From Actinomyces succiniciruminis (GTDB taxonomy: Bacteria; Actinomycetota; Actinomycetes; Actinomycetales; Actinomycetaceae), in NCBI RefSeq assembly GCF_900002405.1, contig NZ_LK995471.1, positions 1 through 56,262 of the forward strand: a stretch of DNA of 56,262 nucleotides, given 5' to 3'. This document shows positions 1 to 9,897 of this stretch, piece by piece. The translations under genes and the position numbers were made by a program. Within the stretch, counting starts at the first letter, position 1. The number at the start of each line of letters is the position of its first letter. Below the pieces are notes generated by a model. That model ran no database searches. It worked only from the letters and a program-made list of their open reading frames with translations, and had not been told where the DNA came from.

Positions 1-45
1 ATGTCCTGAGGCAGAACTGTCACCGATGTCCTGAGACATAACAGA
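1..45. repeat. Repeat resembling an insertion-sequence end
   Basis: The ten bases ATGTCCTGAG occur at 1-10 and again at 26-35. The second copy sits inside an inverted repeat, ATGTC-CTGA-GACAT (26-39). Short repeats of this kind lie near the ends of some actinobacterial IS481-like elements as I remember them, so this may be the edge of an IS outside the window. No transposase is visible here. The assignment is inference. Confidence 0.3.
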
Positions 46-126
46 CCACTAGCCGCGAAGAAACCTCCAAAACACGTACGTGAGAGGCAGAGGCGTACGC
101 GTAGGACGTCGGGGGGGGGCAGCAGA

Positions 127-172
127 ACGGCTCCGGCCGGGCCGGGGTCTCCCCCGGCCCGGCCGGAGCCGT
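127..172 (-). terminator. Strong hairpin downstream of rplO
   Basis: A perfect 21-bp stem (127-147 with 152-172) closes a 4-nt TCTC loop, about 50 nt past the rplO stop. There is no clear U-tract on the minus strand, so it may act as a hairpin-only terminator or as a block for transcription from both sides. It suggests that the spc transcript ends after rplO rather than running into secY. Confidence 0.6.
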
Positions 173-185
173 GACATTTGCTGCG

Positions 186-219
186 CGTGTCGGCTGCCGC
201 CGCGGCGGCGGCCGACACG
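186..219 (-). terminator. Second hairpin right after rplO stop
   Basis: Arms 186-202 and 203-219 are complementary except for one G-T pair, which allows a stem of about 15 bp starting a few bases past the rplO stop codon. Together with the 127-172 hairpin it forms a tandem terminator-like structure. Confidence 0.4.
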
Positions 220-222
220 TGG

Positions 223-696
223 TCAGCGCGCGACCAGTGTGCCGCCCGCGGCCTCGACCTTCTCCTTGGCGGAGTCGGACCAGGCGTCGGCGGTGATGTC
301 GAGCCTGACCGCGACGTCGCCGCCACCCAGCACCTTGACCAGGCGACCCTTGCGCACCGCGCCCTTGGCTACCAGGTCATCGACGCCGACCTGGCCACCC
401 TCGGGGAACAGCTCGGCGATGCGCCCGACGTTGACGGGCTGGTACTCGACCCGGTTCGGGTTGCGGAAGCCGCGCAGCTTGGGCAGGCGCATGTGCAGCG
501 GCATCTGGCCGCCCTCGAAGCCGGGGCGAACCTGGTACCGCGCCTTGGTGCCCTTGGTACCGCGGCCGGCGGTCTTACCCTTGGACGCCTCACCGCGACC
601 CACGCGGGTCTTGGCCTTCTTGGCGCCCGGAGCGGGGCGGAGGTCATGCAGGCGAACGACCTGCCCGGCCTCCTCGTGCTTCTTCGTGTCAGCCAT
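223..696 (-). CDS. rplO: 50S ribosomal protein L15
   Basis: L15 is an assembly protein of the large subunit central protuberance. The product (157 aa) shows the L15 N-terminus '[12 protein letters not shown]', then the glycine-rich '[19 protein letters not shown]' stretch and '[17 protein letters not shown]', all diagnostic. The start is the ATG at 696, which lies 1 nt past the rpmD stop and behind GAGGAGG; an upstream in-frame codon at 711 lies inside rpmD and is not needed. It is the last gene of the spc cluster here. In most actinobacteria secY follows, but the 222 nt left in the window hold only hairpins and a repeat. Confidence 0.96.
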   Translation of the reverse strand: MADTKKHEEAGQVVRLHDLRPAPGAKKAKTRVGRGEASKGKTAGRGTKGTKARYQVRPGFEGGQMPLHMRLPKLRGFRNPNRVEYQPVNVGRIAELFPEGGQVGVDDLVAKGAVRKGRLVKVLGGGDVAVRLDITADAWSDSAKEKVEAAGGTLVAR

Positions 697-697
697 C

Positions 698-913
698 TCA
701 GGCCTCCTCAACGGTGACGAGGTGCGCCACCCTGGCGATCATGCCGCGCACGGACGGGTTGTCCTCGCGGACCACGGACTGGCGGATCCGGTGCAGGCCG
801 AGGGCCTTCAGGGTCTCGCGCTGGCGGCGGGTACCCCCGATGCCGGAGCGGACCTGGGTCACCTTGATCTGCCGGGCGTCCTGCTGTGTCTTAGCGGTTG
901 CGGCGTCAGCCAT
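698..913 (-). CDS. rpmD: 50S ribosomal protein L30
   Basis: L30 is a small, non-universal large-subunit protein. The 71-aa product has the family pattern: '[12 protein letters not shown]' strand and turn, '[11 protein letters not shown]', then '[21 protein letters not shown]'. It carries about 15 extra N-terminal residues compared with the usual 58-60. The ATG at 913 overlaps the rpsE stop as TGATG, so translation is probably coupled. A GTG one codon earlier (916) has better spacing from AAGGAG and cannot be excluded as the start. Confidence 0.95.
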   Translation of the reverse strand: MADAATAKTQQDARQIKVTQVRSGIGGTRRQRETLKALGLHRIRQSVVREDNPSVRGMIARVAHLVTVEEA

Positions 914-1620
914 CACACACCCACTCCTTCAGCGGCCTTTTCGGCCTCCTTCTTCTCGGCCTCGGCGCGCTTGGCGGCCTCACCCTCGGCGCGGGCGCGC
1001 AGCATGGACTGCGGCGCGACCTCCTCCAGGGGCAGGCCACGGCGAACCGCGACCGACTCCGGCTGCTCGAGCTGCTTGAGCGCGGCCACCGTCGCGTGGA
1101 CGATGTTGATCGCGTTCGAGGAGCCGAGCGACTTCGACAGGATGTCGTGGACGCCGGCGCACTCCAGGACGGCGCGCACCGGGCCGCCGGCGATAACACC
1201 GGTACCGGGCGAGGCGGGCCGCAGCAGCACGATGCCGGCGGCGTCCTCCCCCTGGACCACGTGCGGGATGGTGCGACGGATCATCGGGACGTGGAAGAAC
1301 TCCTTCTTCGCCGCCTCGACGGCCTTGGCAATGGCGGCGGGAACTTCCTTCGCCTTGCCGTAGCCGACGCCCACCGTGCCCTCACCGTCACCGACGACGA
1401 CCAGCGCCGTGAAGGTGAAGCGGCGGCCGCCCTTGACGACCTTGGACACGCGGTTGATGGTGACGACGCGCTCGATGTACTTGTCGTCGTTGCCCCGGCC
1501 GGTGCCCCGGTCGCGGCGGTCATTGTTGCGGTCACGGCGGCCGCGGCCCTCGCCGCGGTCGCTCTCACGCCGGGCCGAGCCGTCGGACGACGCGGACCTG
1601 TCTCGCTGCGGTGCAGCCAT
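913..1620 (-). CDS. rpsE: 30S ribosomal protein S5
   Basis: S5 contributes to decoding fidelity and mRNA unwinding on the small subunit. The 235-aa product has a charged Arg/Asp-rich N-terminal extension (about 45 residues), the S5 double-stranded RNA-binding domain ('[20 protein letters not shown]', residues ~49-68) and the C-terminal fold ('[15 protein letters not shown]', '[16 protein letters not shown]'). The tail is Ala/Glu/Lys-rich. The start at 1620 is preceded by AAGGAG at good spacing; the open frame extends to 1773, but that part lies inside rplR and has no family similarity. Confidence 0.96.
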   Translation of the reverse strand: MAAPQRDRSASSDGSARRESDRGEGRGRRDRNNDRRDRGTGRGNDDKYIERVVTINRVSKVVKGGRRFTFTALVVVGDGEGTVGVGYGKAKEVPAAIAKAVEAAKKEFFHVPMIRRTIPHVVQGEDAAGIVLLRPASPGTGVIAGGPVRAVLECAGVHDILSKSLGSSNAINIVHATVAALKQLEQPESVAVRRGLPLEEVAPQSMLRARAEGEAAKRAEAEKKEAEKAAEGVGV

Positions 1621-1651
1621 CAGAAACTCCTTAGCTTTCTCGTCGTCTGGC

Positions 1652-2026
1652 TCAGAACTCCAGGCCGCCCTCGCGGGCGCCCTCGGCGACGGCCGCGACG
1701 CGACCGTGGTACTTGTAGCCGCCACGGTCGAACACGACCTTCTCAATGCCCAGCGCCTTGGCGCGCTCGGCAATCAGCTCGCCCACGCGGTGAGCCGCGC
1801 CGACCTTGTGGCCCTCGACGCCCTGGGCCGCCGCCTCGTGGGTGGAGGCGGCGCAGAGCGTGTGGCCGATGGTGTCGTCGATAACCTGCGCCACCATGTG
1901 GCGGTTGGAACGGCTGACCACCAGCCGGGGGCGCTCGGCGGTGCCGGACACGTGCTTGCGCACGCGCTGGTGGCGGATCTTGCGGGCGACAGCCTTGGTC
2001 TTGTCCCTCTTGATCGCGTAAGCCAT
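1652..2026 (-). CDS. rplR: 50S ribosomal protein L18
   Basis: L18 binds 5S rRNA and links it to the 50S subunit. The 124-aa product has the basic N-terminus, '[18 protein letters not shown]' and the conserved ending '[28 protein letters not shown]'. The ATG at 2026 follows the rplF stop by 2 nt; a GTG at 2032 overlapping that stop is the alternative start. It lies between rplF and rpsE in the usual spc order. Confidence 0.96.
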   Translation of the reverse strand: MAYAIKRDKTKAVARKIRHQRVRKHVSGTAERPRLVVSRSNRHMVAQVIDDTIGHTLCAASTHEAAAQGVEGHKVGAAHRVGELIAERAKALGIEKVVFDRGGYKYHGRVAAVAEGAREGGLEF

Positions 2027-2028
2027 GG

Positions 2029-2568
2029 TCACTTACCAGCCTTTCCGACCTTGCGGCGCACGTTCTCGCCGGCGTAGCGCACACCCTTGCCCTTGTAGGG
2101 CTCCGGCGGGCGGATCTTGCGAATATTCGCGGCGACCTCGCCGACCTGCTCCTTGGAGATACCCGAGACGATCACCTTGGCGGGACCGTCCACCTTCAAC
2201 TCGATGCCCTCGGGGGCGTCGACGACGACGGTGTGGGAGAAGCCGAGCGACAGCTCGATGCCGGTGCCCTTCTGGGCCGCACGGTAACCGGTGCCGACGA
2301 TCTCCAGCTCCTTGGAGTAGCCCTCCGTCACGCCGATGACCATGTTGTTGATCAGCGTGCGGGACAGGCCGTGCAGCGAGCGCGAGCGGCGCTCGTCGTC
2401 GGGCCGGGACACCAGGATGGAGCCGTCCTCCTGGCGGGCGACCGTCAGCGGCTCGGCGATGGTGCGGGTCAGGGTGCCCTTGGGGCCCTTGACCGTCACG
2501 TCATTTCCTTCAATGGTTACATCCACTCCGGCGGGAACCGGAACGGGAAGGCGTCCAATACGAGACAT
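2029..2568 (-). CDS. rplF: 50S ribosomal protein L6
   Basis: L6 sits near the GTPase-associated centre and the base of the L7/L12 stalk. At 179 aa it has normal length, with the tandem L6 domains: '[15 protein letters not shown]', '[10 protein letters not shown]', and the second-domain signature '[15 protein letters not shown]' near the C-terminus. The ATG at 2568 has GGAGAAG upstream. Confidence 0.97.
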   Translation of the reverse strand: MSRIGRLPVPVPAGVDVTIEGNDVTVKGPKGTLTRTIAEPLTVARQEDGSILVSRPDDERRSRSLHGLSRTLINNMVIGVTEGYSKELEIVGTGYRAAQKGTGIELSLGFSHTVVVDAPEGIELKVDGPAKVIVSGISKEQVGEVAANIRKIRPPEPYKGKGVRYAGENVRRKVGKAGK

Positions 2569-2589
2569 GGTTCTTCTCCGCTCCTTCTC

Positions 2590-2988
2590 TCACCAGACGT
2601 AGGCGAGCACTTCGCCGCCTACGCCCCGGGCCTCCGCCTGCCGGTCGGTGAGCAGGCCGGAGGAGGTGGACAGAATGGCCACCCCCAGGCCGCCGAGGAC
2701 CTTGGGCAGGTTCGTGGACTTTGCGTACACGCGCAGACCGGGCTTCGACACGCGCTTGAGCCCCTGGATGGCACGCTGCCGGTTGGCACCGTACTTCAGG
2801 GTCAGCGTGAGCGTCTTGCCGACCTGGGCGTCGGTCACCTCGTAGCCGTCGATGTAGCCCTCGTTCTTCAGCATCTTGGCGATATTCACCTTCAGCTTGC
2901 TGGAGGGCATGGACACGGTCTCGTGGTATGCGTTGTTGGCATTGCGCAGACGAGTCAGCATGTCTGCGATTGGGTCTGTCATTGTCAT
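2590..2988 (-). CDS. rpsH: 30S ribosomal protein S8
   Basis: S8 is a primary 16S rRNA binder and, in enterobacteria, the translational repressor of the spc operon; whether it represses here is unknown. The 132-aa product starts '[15 protein letters not shown]' and ends with the family signature '[22 protein letters not shown]'. The ATG at 2988 is used because the purine-rich GAGGAAGG lies upstream of it; a second ATG two codons later is possible. Confidence 0.97.
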   Translation of the reverse strand: MTMTDPIADMLTRLRNANNAYHETVSMPSSKLKVNIAKMLKNEGYIDGYEVTDAQVGKTLTLTLKYGANRQRAIQGLKRVSKPGLRVYAKSTNLPKVLGGLGVAILSTSSGLLTDRQAEARGVGGEVLAYVW

Positions 2989-3046
2989 GAGTGGGCCTGC
3001 GCCCTTCCTCGTCGCGGTTTCCTTCTCGGACCTGCGACGTAAGTTC

Positions 3047-3232
3047 TTACCAGCTGGACTTGCTCACGCCGGGGAGCTGGCCGTTGAGGGCCATCTCGCG
3101 CAGGCAGATGCGGCACAGGCCGAACTTGCGGTACACCGAGCGGGGCCGGCCGCAGCGCTGGCAGCGCGTGTAGGCACGGACGCCGAACTTCGGCTTGCGG
3201 TTCGCCTTGACTTTCAAAGAGGTCTTAGCCAT
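3047..3232 (-). CDS. rpsZ: 30S ribosomal protein S14, zinc-binding type
   Basis: S14 joins the head of the small subunit. This is the short (61 aa) zinc-binding (C+) type: residues 24-43 hold the two CxxC pairs, 'CQRCG' and 'CRICL'. Actinobacteria often carry a second zinc-free S14 elsewhere that is induced by Zur under zinc limitation; no such copy is in this window. It lies between rplE and rpsH as expected. Confidence 0.96.
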   Translation of the reverse strand: MAKTSLKVKANRKPKFGVRAYTRCQRCGRPRSVYRKFGLCRICLREMALNGQLPGVSKSSW

Positions 3233-3233
3233 G

Positions 3234-3815
3234 TCACTTCTCCTTGAAGGGGAAGCCGAGCTGCTTGAGCAGCGAGCGGGCCTCCTCGTCGGTCTTGGCC
3301 GTGGTCACCACGGTGATGTCCATGCCGCGCACGCGGTCGATGGCGTCGGGGTCGATCTCGTGGAACACCGCCTGCTCGGTCAGTCCGAAGGTGTAGTTGC
3401 CGTTGCCGTCGAACTGCTTCGGGCTCAGGCCGCGGAAGTCGCGGATGCGGGGCAGCGAGATGGAGATCAGCCGGTCGAGGAACTCCCACATGCGGTCGCC
3501 ACGCAGCGTGACGTGGGCGCCGATGGGCTGTCCGGCGCGCAGCTTGAACTGGGCAATCGACTTGCGTGCCCGAGTCACCTGCGGCTTCTGGCCGGTGATG
3601 GCTGCGAGGTCGCGGACGGCGCCCTCGATCAGCTTCGAGTCGTGGGCGGCCTCGCCCACACCCATGTTGACGACGACCTTGGCAACGCGCCCGACCTGCA
3701 TGACGTTGGAGTGCTTGAACTCCTCCATCAGGGCGGGACGCACCTGGTCGTCGTACTTGGCCTTCAGCCGGGGGGCGACGGCGGTCGCCGTGGTCTCAGC
3801 CGTGTTCTCAGCCAT
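3234..3815 (-). CDS. rplE: 50S ribosomal protein L5
   Basis: L5 binds 5S rRNA and contacts the P-site tRNA in the central protuberance. The 193-aa product includes '[10 protein letters not shown]', '[19 protein letters not shown]', '[18 protein letters not shown]' and '[16 protein letters not shown]'. The ATG at 3815 lies 2 nt past the rplX stop; GTG at 3821 is an alternative. The Ala/Thr-rich first 15 residues are an extension relative to E. coli. Confidence 0.96.
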   Translation of the reverse strand: MAENTAETTATAVAPRLKAKYDDQVRPALMEEFKHSNVMQVGRVAKVVVNMGVGEAAHDSKLIEGAVRDLAAITGQKPQVTRARKSIAQFKLRAGQPIGAHVTLRGDRMWEFLDRLISISLPRIRDFRGLSPKQFDGNGNYTFGLTEQAVFHEIDPDAIDRVRGMDITVVTTAKTDEEARSLLKQLGFPFKEK

Positions 3816-3817
3816 GG

Positions 3818-4162
3818 TCACAGATCCTCCCCGGACTTCTTGGCGTAGCGCACGCGAACGGTGCGCTTACGGCCGTTGGGGCGCACGCCCTCCTCGACCC
3901 GGAAGCCGACGCGAGTGCGCTGGCCCGTCTTGGGGTCGATCGGCATGACGTTTGAGATGTGGATGGGGGCCTCGACGGTCTCGATGCCGCCGGCACGGGC
4001 TCCCTGGGCGGTCTGCCGCGGGCGCGTGTGCTTGGTTACGCGCTGCACGCCCTCGACGACGACGCGGTCCTCCTTCGGGATGACCCGAAGCACGCGGCCG
4101 GTCTTGCCCTTGTCCTTGCCGGCGATGACGATGACCTGGTCGCCCTTCTTGATGCGTGCCAT
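3818..4162 (-). CDS. rplX: 50S ribosomal protein L24
   Basis: L24 is an early 50S assembly initiator. The 114-aa product begins with the KOW motif '[19 protein letters not shown]', then '[13 protein letters not shown]' and '[15 protein letters not shown]'. It follows rplN with a 3-nt gap and shares its stop region with the rplE start. Confidence 0.97.
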   Translation of the reverse strand: MARIKKGDQVIVIAGKDKGKTGRVLRVIPKEDRVVVEGVQRVTKHTRPRQTAQGARAGGIETVEAPIHISNVMPIDPKTGQRTRVGFRVEEGVRPNGRKRTVRVRYAKKSGEDL

Positions 4163-4165
4163 GGG

Positions 4166-4537
4166 TCAGATCACCTCCGGTGCGAGCGAAACGATGCGCA
4201 TGAACTTCTTCTCGCGAAGCTCACGGCCGACGGGGCCGAAGATGCGCGTGCCGCGGGGCTCGCCATCCTTGTCCCTGATGATGACGGCGGCGTTCTCGTC
4301 GAAACGAATGTACGAGCCGTCCGGGCGGCGACGTTCCTTGGTGGCGCGCACGACGACCGCCCTGACGACCTCGCCCTTCTTGACGTTGCCGCCGGGGATG
4401 GCGTCCTTCACGGTAGCGACGATCTGGTCGCCGATGCCCGCATAGCGCCGACCCGAGCCGCCGAGCACACGGATGCACAGGATCTCCTTGGCACCGGTGT
4501 TGTCGGCGACCTTTAGTCGCGACTCCTGCTGGATCAT
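4166..4537 (-). CDS. rplN: 50S ribosomal protein L14
   Basis: L14 forms the inter-subunit bridge B8. The product (123 aa) starts '[18 protein letters not shown]' and contains '[12 protein letters not shown]', '[19 protein letters not shown]' and '[19 protein letters not shown]', all diagnostic. The start at 4537 has AGGAGA in front; the open frame to 4579 is unrelated sequence. It is the first gene of the spc cluster, after a 388-nt gap from rpsQ. Confidence 0.97.
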   Translation of the reverse strand: MIQQESRLKVADNTGAKEILCIRVLGGSGRRYAGIGDQIVATVKDAIPGGNVKKGEVVRAVVVRATKERRRPDGSYIRFDENAAVIIRDKDGEPRGTRIFGPVGRELREKKFMRIVSLAPEVI

Positions 4538-4925
4538 TGAATGTTCTCCTGTCGTCGAGCCGGTTCTCCCGCCACGCATGGCGGCGCGAGCCTGGCCGAA
4601 CGTTCCTTCTGGTGGTGCACGCTGCCCGCCGACGGCGGACGAGTCCCGGTACGCAGGCCCCGACAGACACAGGCGCAGGAGCGCGAGGTCTCTGCCGGGC
4701 GCACCGAGGGCGCGCGCAACTCCCCAACCCTAGTGCAACGCAGGGAATCGCCGGTAGTCCGGCCGGAAATCCGGGCCTGTGCCTTTGCTCACCACGGACG
4801 TTGGGACCGACCCGGGTGAACGACGACGCCGCAGCCCGGGTTGCCCCGGAGGCTGCGGCGTCGTCGTTGTGCGGTGAAGCCGGTGCGGGACCGCGACCCG
4901 ATGGCCTACCGGTCCCAGCAACGAA
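4538..4925. other. Gene-free gap between rpsQ and rplN
   Basis: 388 nt separate the S10 and spc clusters. The gap contains the strong 4819-4868 hairpin close to the rpsQ end. The remaining 280 nt must hold the spc leader and probably a promoter, but I see no convincing -35/-10 pair; TAGGGT on the minus strand near 4730 is the only TAnnnT-like box and lacks a -35. Open frames here are short and lack ribosome-binding sites. Confidence 0.6.
4819..4868 (-). terminator. Hairpin after rpsQ
   Basis: A perfect 18-bp stem (4819-4836 with 4851-4868) with a 14-nt loop lies about 57 nt past the rpsQ stop. No U-tract follows. It probably terminates or attenuates the S10 transcript before the spc cluster. 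Confidence 0.6.
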
Positions 4926-5237
4926 TCACTTGGCCTTCTCGAGGATCTCCACCAGTCGCCAGCGCTTGGTGGCGCTCAGCGGACGGGTCTCCATGATCAG
5001 CACGAGGTCGCCGGGGTGGGCGTCGTTGTGCTCGTCGTGGACCTTGAACTTCTTCGAGCGGCGCAGAACCTTGCCGTACAGGGAGTGCTTGTAGCGCTCC
5101 TCCACCTCGACGACGATGGTCTTCTGCATCTTGTCGGACACGACGTAGCCACGGCGCACCTTACGGTGGTTGCGCTGGGGGGCGTCGGTACCGGCCTGCT
5201 CGCCGGCGTTCACGTTGTCAGTGGTCTGTTCGCTCAC
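4926..5237 (-). CDS. rpsQ: 30S ribosomal protein S17
   Basis: S17 is a primary 16S rRNA binder with an OB fold. The core is clear: '[18 protein letters not shown]', '[19 protein letters not shown]', '[20 protein letters not shown]'. The N-terminal ~20 residues (Thr/Asn/Glu-rich) are an actinobacterial-type extension. The start is GTG at 5237, overlapping the rpmC stop as GTGA. Confidence 0.97.
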   Translation of the reverse strand: MSEQTTDNVNAGEQAGTDAPQRNHRKVRRGYVVSDKMQKTIVVEVEERYKHSLYGKVLRRSKKFKVHDEHNDAHPGDLVLIMETRPLSATKRWRLVEILEKAK

Positions 5238-5485
5238 TTGGCGTCCTCCTCCTGAGTGCTCGGAGCGGTGCGGATGCCGAGCTCGCGCTCGCGCACAATG
5301 GTGTAGATGCGGGCGATGTCGCGACGCACGGCCTTCATGCGGCCGTGGTCCTCCAGCTGCCCGGTCGCGGACGCGAACCGGAGGTTGAACAGCTCCGTCT
5401 TGGCCTTGGACAGCTCCTCAGCGAGGCGCTCGTCGTCCATGGCGTCGAGGTCTGCGGGGCTGAGCCCCTTGGAACCGATAGCCAT
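5234..5485 (-). CDS. rpmC: 50S ribosomal protein L29
   Basis: L29 lies at the peptide exit tunnel. The 83-aa product has '[20 protein letters not shown]' followed by '[16 protein letters not shown]', the L29 signature. The ATG at 5485 overlaps the rplP stop by 1 nt (TGATG) and the stop overlaps the rpsQ GTG start, so the three genes look translationally coupled. Confidence 0.97.
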   Translation of the reverse strand: MAIGSKGLSPADLDAMDDERLAEELSKAKTELFNLRFASATGQLEDHGRMKAVRRDIARIYTIVRERELGIRTAPSTQEEDAK

Positions 5486-5904
5486 CAGATGTCACCACCC
5501 TCACGGGTCACGAAACGGGTCTTCATCGGCAGCTTCGCCTGAGCGCGACGCATGGCCTCGCGGGCCAGGTCGACGTCGACGCCGCCGAGCTCGAACATGA
5601 TGCGTCCGGGCTTGACGTTGGCGATCCACCACTCCGGGGCGCCCTTACCGGAACCCATACGGGTCTCGGCGGGCTTCTTGGTCAGCGGGCGGTCCGGGAA
5701 GATGTTGATCCACACCTTGCCGCCGCGCTTGATGTGGCGGGTCATGGCGATACGGGCCGCCTCGATCTGCCGGTTGGTGACGTAGGCGGGCTCGAGAGCC
5801 TGAATGCCGTAGTCGCCGAAGGCGATCTGGTTGCCGCCCTTGGACATGCCCGAACGGTGCGGGCGGTGCTGCTTGCGGTACTTGGTCCGGCGGGGGATGA
5901 GCAC
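5485..5904 (-). CDS. rplP: 50S ribosomal protein L16
   Basis: L16 helps form the A-site tRNA pocket of the 50S subunit. At 139 aa it has normal length and shows '[14 protein letters not shown]', '[20 protein letters not shown]', '[16 protein letters not shown]' and '[14 protein letters not shown]'. The start is a GTG at 5904, 3 nt past the rpsC stop. Confidence 0.97.
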   Translation of the reverse strand: MLIPRRTKYRKQHRPHRSGMSKGGNQIAFGDYGIQALEPAYVTNRQIEAARIAMTRHIKRGGKVWINIFPDRPLTKKPAETRMGSGKGAPEWWIANVKPGRIMFELGGVDVDLAREAMRRAQAKLPMKTRFVTREGGDI

Positions 5905-5907
5905 GGC

Positions 5908-6711
5908 TCAGGCCTCCGTTCCCTGATCGGGGGCAGCGTTCTCGGTGGCCGGCGCCTGCTCGACCTGCTGCTCGTTCTGGCGCGGGGCGCGCTCACCACG
6001 GCGGCCGCCGCGGCGCTCACCACGGCCGCGGCCGCGCGGGGCGGACTCGGCCTGCTGGCGGGCGAACTCGCGCTCGGTCATGTCGCCCTTGTAGATCCAC
6101 ACCTTCACGCCGATGCGGCCGAAGGTGGTCTTGGCCTCGTAGAAGCCGTAGTCGATGTTGGCCCGCAGGGTGTGCAGCGGAACGCGTCCCTCGCGGTAGA
6201 ACTCGCTGCGGCTCATCTCCGCGCCGCCGAGGCGGCCGGAGCACTGCACGCGCACGCCCTTGGCGCCGGCGCGCATGGCCGACTGCAGTCCGCGGCGCAT
6301 GGCGCGACGGAAGGAGACGCGGCTGGCGAGCTGCTCGGCGATGCCCTGGGCGACCAGCTGGGCGTCCAGGTCGGGGTTGCGGACCTCGAGGATGTTGAGC
6401 TGAACCTGCTTACCGGTCAGCTTCTCCAGCTGGCCGCGCAGGCGCTCGGCCTCCACGCCGCGACGCCCGATGACGATGCCGGGGCGGGCGGTGTGCAGGT
6501 CGACGCGGACCCGGTCGCGGGTGCGCTCAATGTCGACCTTGGAGATGCCGGCACGCTCCATGCCGTTCTCCATGAGGCGCCGGATCTTGACGTCCTCGTC
6601 CACGAAGTCGCGGTAGCGCTGACCGGGCTTGGTGGAGTCGGCGAACCAGCGGGAGCGGTGGTCCGTGGTGATGCCCAGGCGGAAACCGGTCGGGTTGACC
6701 TTCTGCCCCAT
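5908..6711 (-). CDS. rpsC: 30S ribosomal protein S3
   Basis: S3 lines the mRNA entry channel. The 267-aa product has '[13 protein letters not shown]', the KH domain ('[20 protein letters not shown]', residues ~75-94) and the C-terminal S3 domain ('[17 protein letters not shown]', '[11 protein letters not shown]'). A ~45-residue Arg/Gly/Gln-rich tail follows, longer than in E. coli but common in actinobacteria. The ATG overlaps the rplV stop by one base. Confidence 0.97.
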   Translation of the reverse strand: MGQKVNPTGFRLGITTDHRSRWFADSTKPGQRYRDFVDEDVKIRRLMENGMERAGISKVDIERTRDRVRVDLHTARPGIVIGRRGVEAERLRGQLEKLTGKQVQLNILEVRNPDLDAQLVAQGIAEQLASRVSFRRAMRRGLQSAMRAGAKGVRVQCSGRLGGAEMSRSEFYREGRVPLHTLRANIDYGFYEAKTTFGRIGVKVWIYKGDMTEREFARQQAESAPRGRGRGERRGGRRGERAPRQNEQQVEQAPATENAAPDQGTEA

Positions 6712-7088
6712 TACCGGGCTCCTTCCTGCTTGGCGGTGTCGGCGCGGTCGCCGACGACGACGGTGATGTGACTGGTGCGCTTGAGGATTCGGGCCGCGCG
6801 TCCCTGGGCGCGCGGGCGGAACCGCTTGAGGGTCGGGCCCTCGTCGGCGTACACCTCGGTGATGAACAGGTCGTTCTCGTTGAAGCGCTCGCCGTCGCGC
6901 TCGGCCTTGTACCGGGCGTTGGCGATAGCGGACTCGATGACCTTGCGGACGGGCACTGCAGCGGACTGCGGTGCGAAACGCAGCACGCCCACGGCGTCGA
7001 CGGCGCGCTTGCCGCGGACCTGGTCCACGACCCGGCGTGCCTTCATCGGCGTGCAGCGCACGTACTTGGCCTGCGCCTTGGCTTCCAT
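6711..7088 (-). CDS. rplV: 50S ribosomal protein L22
   Basis: L22 lines the exit tunnel; its beta-hairpin is a known site of macrolide resistance changes. The 125-aa product shows '[20 protein letters not shown]', '[10 protein letters not shown]' and '[21 protein letters not shown]', the hairpin region, which appears intact. Confidence 0.97.
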   Translation of the reverse strand: MEAKAQAKYVRCTPMKARRVVDQVRGKRAVDAVGVLRFAPQSAAVPVRKVIESAIANARYKAERDGERFNENDLFITEVYADEGPTLKRFRPRAQGRAARILKRTSHITVVVGDRADTAKQEGAR

Positions 7089-7120
7089 GATTCTTAGCCT
7101 CTCAAACTCTCCGGCGCCCG

Positions 7121-7399
7121 TCAGCGACGCGCCTTGCGGTCGTCCTTGACGTGCCCACGGAAGGTACGGGTGGGAGCGAACTCACCGAGCTTGTGGCCCA
7201 CCATGGACTCGGTAACGAACACCGGGACGTGCTTGCGGCCGTCGTGGACGGCGAAGGTGTGCCCGATGAAGTCCGGCGTGATCATCGAACGCCGGGACCA
7301 GGTCTTGATGACGTTCTTGGTGCCCTGCTCGTTCTGGGCGTCCACCTTCTTCTGCAGGTGGTCGTCGACGAAGGGGCCCTTCTTAAGGCTTCGCGACAT
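7121..7399 (-). CDS. rpsS: 30S ribosomal protein S19
   Basis: S19 binds 16S rRNA with S13 in the head of the small subunit. The 92-aa product begins '[15 protein letters not shown]', contains '[20 protein letters not shown]' and ends with '[19 protein letters not shown]'. The 32-nt gap to rplV is the largest inside this part of the S10 cluster. Confidence 0.97.
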   Translation of the reverse strand: MSRSLKKGPFVDDHLQKKVDAQNEQGTKNVIKTWSRRSMITPDFIGHTFAVHDGRKHVPVFVTESMVGHKLGEFAPTRTFRGHVKDDRKARR

Positions 7400-7411
7400 G
7401 ACTGGCTCCTA

Positions 7412-8248
7412 TCAGCGCTTCTTGCCGGTCCGGCGACGGCGCACGATGAGCCGGTCACTGGACTTGTTGGGACGACGGGTACGGCCCTCAGGCTTGCCCC
7501 AGGGCGAGACGGGGTGGCGGCCACCGGAGGTGCGGCCCTCACCACCACCGTGGGGGTGGTCCACCGGGTTCATGACCACACCGCGCACGGTCGGGCGGAC
7601 GCCCTTCCAGCGCATGCGGCCGGCCTTGCCCCAGTTGATGTTGGACTGCTCGGCGTTGCCGACCTCGCCGATGGTCGCCCGGCAGGCGGCCTCGACGTTG
7701 CGGATCTCGCCGGAGGGCATGCGCAGCTGCGCGTACTTGCCCTCCTTGGCGACCAGCTGCACCGAGGTGCCGGCGCTGCGGGCGATCTTGGCGCCACCGC
7801 CGGGGCGCAGCTCAACGGCGTGCACCACGGTACCGGTGGGGATGTTGCGCAGCGGCAGGCAGTTGCCCGGCTTGATGTCGGCCTCGGGGCCGGCCTCGAT
7901 CCGGTCACCCTGGCGCAGGCCGTTGGGGGCCAGGATGTAGCGCTTCTCGCCGTCGGCGTAGTGCAGCAGGGCGATGCGGGCGGTGCGGTTCGGGTCGTAC
8001 TCGATGTGCGCGACCTTGGCGGGCACGCCGTCCTTGTCGTGCCGGCGGAAGTCGATCAGCCGGTAGGCGCGCTTGTGACCGCCACCCTTGTGACGGGTGG
8101 TGATGCGCCCGGAGGAGTTGCGGCCACCGGTCTTGCTCAGCGGCCGGACCAGCGACTTCTCGGGGCGGTTGCGGGTCAGCTCGCTGAAGTCGGCGACCGA
8201 CGAGCCGCGGCGACCGGGGGTCGTCGGCTTGTACTTACGGATTGCCAT
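7412..8248 (-). CDS. rplB: 50S ribosomal protein L2
   Basis: L2 is needed for subunit joining and peptidyl-transferase assembly. The 278-aa product has the N-terminal OB-like part ('[20 protein letters not shown]'), the SH3-like part, and the conserved C-terminal signature '[17 protein letters not shown]', including the functionally important His in 'DHPHGGG'. Confidence 0.98.
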   Translation of the reverse strand: MAIRKYKPTTPGRRGSSVADFSELTRNRPEKSLVRPLSKTGGRNSSGRITTRHKGGGHKRAYRLIDFRRHDKDGVPAKVAHIEYDPNRTARIALLHYADGEKRYILAPNGLRQGDRIEAGPEADIKPGNCLPLRNIPTGTVVHAVELRPGGGAKIARSAGTSVQLVAKEGKYAQLRMPSGEIRNVEAACRATIGEVGNAEQSNINWGKAGRMRWKGVRPTVRGVVMNPVDHPHGGGEGRTSGGRHPVSPWGKPEGRTRRPNKSSDRLIVRRRRTGKKR

Positions 8249-8269
8249 CTCGATCTTCTACCTTCCGTG

Positions 8270-8575
8270 TCAGTCCGTCACGTCGCCGAAGATGTCGATG
8301 GTGCCCTCGCGCAGAGTTACGATCGCGCGCTTGGTGTCCTTCGACTTGCCGATGCCCGTGCGGGTGCGGCGGGTCTTGCCGCGGCGATTGAGCGTGTTCA
8401 CCGAGGCGACCTTGACATCGAAGATGGACTCGATGGCGATCTTGATCTCGGTCTTGTTGGCGTCGGGGGCCACGACGAAGGTGTACTGCCCGCGATCCAT
8501 GCAGGTGTACGACTTCTCGGAGACGACCGGCGCAATAATCACGTCGCGGGGGTTCTTGCTCTTTACGAAGCTCAC
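8270..8575 (-). CDS. rplW: 50S ribosomal protein L23
   Basis: L23 is the docking site for trigger factor and SRP at the tunnel exit. The 101-aa product contains '[18 protein letters not shown]', '[19 protein letters not shown]' and '[19 protein letters not shown]'. The ATG overlaps the rplD stop (ATGA). Confidence 0.97.
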   Translation of the reverse strand: MSFVKSKNPRDVIIAPVVSEKSYTCMDRGQYTFVVAPDANKTEIKIAIESIFDVKVASVNTLNRRGKTRRTRTGIGKSKDTKRAIVTLREGTIDIFGDVTD

Positions 8576-9219
8576 TTGGACTCCTCCTCACCCTTGCCGA
8601 GGAAGTCGTCCAGGGCGGCGGCGGTGAAGACGACGTCGTCGGAGTTGAGGACGTCGTAGGTGTTCAGCTGATCGGCCTTGAGCACGTGCGCCTCGGGGGC
8701 GTTGCGCAGGCTGAGTCGGGTGAGTTCGTCGGTGCCGGTGGCGACCACCAGGGACTTGGGGCGGTCCGTGAGGTTGCGCAGGGCGGCGAGGGCCGACTTG
8801 GTGGACGGCTTCTCGGAGGTGACAAACTCGGTGATGACGTGGATACGGCCGTTGCGGGCCCGGTCGGACAGGGCCGAGCGCAGGGCGGCGGCCTTCATCT
8901 TCTTCGGGGTGCGCTGGGAGTAGTCGCGCGGCTGCGGGCCGTGCACGGTGCCGCCGCCGGTGAACTGGGGGGCACGGATGGAGCCCTGGCGGGCGCGGCC
9001 GGTGCCCTTCTGCCGGTAGGGCTTGCGGCCACCGCCGCGGACCATGCCGCGGGTCTTGGTGGCGTGGGTGCCCTGCCGGGCCGCGGCCAGCTGGGCCACG
9101 ACGACCTGGTGCATCAGGGGGATGTTGAGCTCGGCGTCGAAGATCTCGCCGGGCAGCTCCACGGTGCCGGTCTTGGCTCCGGTGGAGTCGACGACGTCGA
9201 CGATGATGGTGTCTGCCAT
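8572..9219 (-). CDS. rplD: 50S ribosomal protein L4
   Basis: L4 extends a loop into the exit tunnel and in E. coli represses its own operon. The loop region is clear ('[19 protein letters not shown]', '[16 protein letters not shown]'), followed by the alpha/beta domain with '[16 protein letters not shown]'. The 215-aa length is normal. It follows rplC with a 4-nt gap. Confidence 0.97.
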   Translation of the reverse strand: MADTIIVDVVDSTGAKTGTVELPGEIFDAELNIPLMHQVVVAQLAAARQGTHATKTRGMVRGGGRKPYRQKGTGRARQGSIRAPQFTGGGTVHGPQPRDYSQRTPKKMKAAALRSALSDRARNGRIHVITEFVTSEKPSTKSALAALRNLTDRPKSLVVATGTDELTRLSLRNAPEAHVLKADQLNTYDVLNSDDVVFTAAALDDFLGKGEEESK

Positions 9220-9223
9220 GGTG

Positions 9224-9886
9224 TCAGGCTCCCTTCACGGCGGTGCGGATGACGACCACGGAGCCCTTGGGGCCGGGGATGGCGCCGCCCATGAGCAGCA
9301 CGCCCTTCTCGGTGTCGACGCCGCGGACCTTGAGGTTCTGGACGGTCGTGGTCGCGTGGCCCATGCGGCCGGCCATGCGCAGGCCCTTGAAGATGCGGCC
9401 CGGGGTGGCGCAGGCGCCGACGGAGCCGGGCTTGCGGTGGTTGCGGTGGGCACCGTGGGAGGCGCCGACGCCGGAGAAGCCGTGGCGCTTCATGGTGCCG
9501 GCGAAGCCCTTACCCTTCGAGGTGCCGGTGACGTCGACCAGCTGGCCGACTTCAAAGGTGTCGGCCGCGAGCTCCTGGCCGGGCGCGAACTCGCCGGCGA
9601 GCGAGGTGCGCACCTCGGCGACGTGGCGACGGGGGGTGACGCCGGCCTTGGCGAAGTGGCCGGCGAGCGGCTTGGTTACCTTGCGCTCGTCGATCTCGCC
9701 GAAGGCGAGCTGGACGGCCTCGTAGCCGTCGTTCTCGACAGTGCGGATCTGGGTGACGACGTTGGGGTCGACGCGCACGACCGTGACCGGACGCAGGGCG
9801 CCGTTCTCGTCCCAGACCTGAGTCATGCCGAGCTTGGTGCCGAGCAGCGCCTTGACGGGCGCGGCGGACCGCTGGTTGGTAGTCAT
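9224..9886 (-). CDS. rplC: 50S ribosomal protein L3
   Basis: L3 is an early assembly protein near the peptidyl-transferase centre. The 220-aa product shows '[18 protein letters not shown]', '[19 protein letters not shown]' and '[19 protein letters not shown]', which carries the conserved tryptophan-finger neighbourhood and the site methylated (Gln) in E. coli. It is the second gene of the S10 cluster. Confidence 0.97.
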   Translation of the reverse strand: MTTNQRSAAPVKALLGTKLGMTQVWDENGALRPVTVVRVDPNVVTQIRTVENDGYEAVQLAFGEIDERKVTKPLAGHFAKAGVTPRRHVAEVRTSLAGEFAPGQELAADTFEVGQLVDVTGTSKGKGFAGTMKRHGFSGVGASHGAHRNHRKPGSVGACATPGRIFKGLRMAGRMGHATTTVQNLKVRGVDTEKGVLLMGGAIPGPKGSVVVIRTAVKGA

Positions 9887-9897
9887 GGCTTCAGTCC

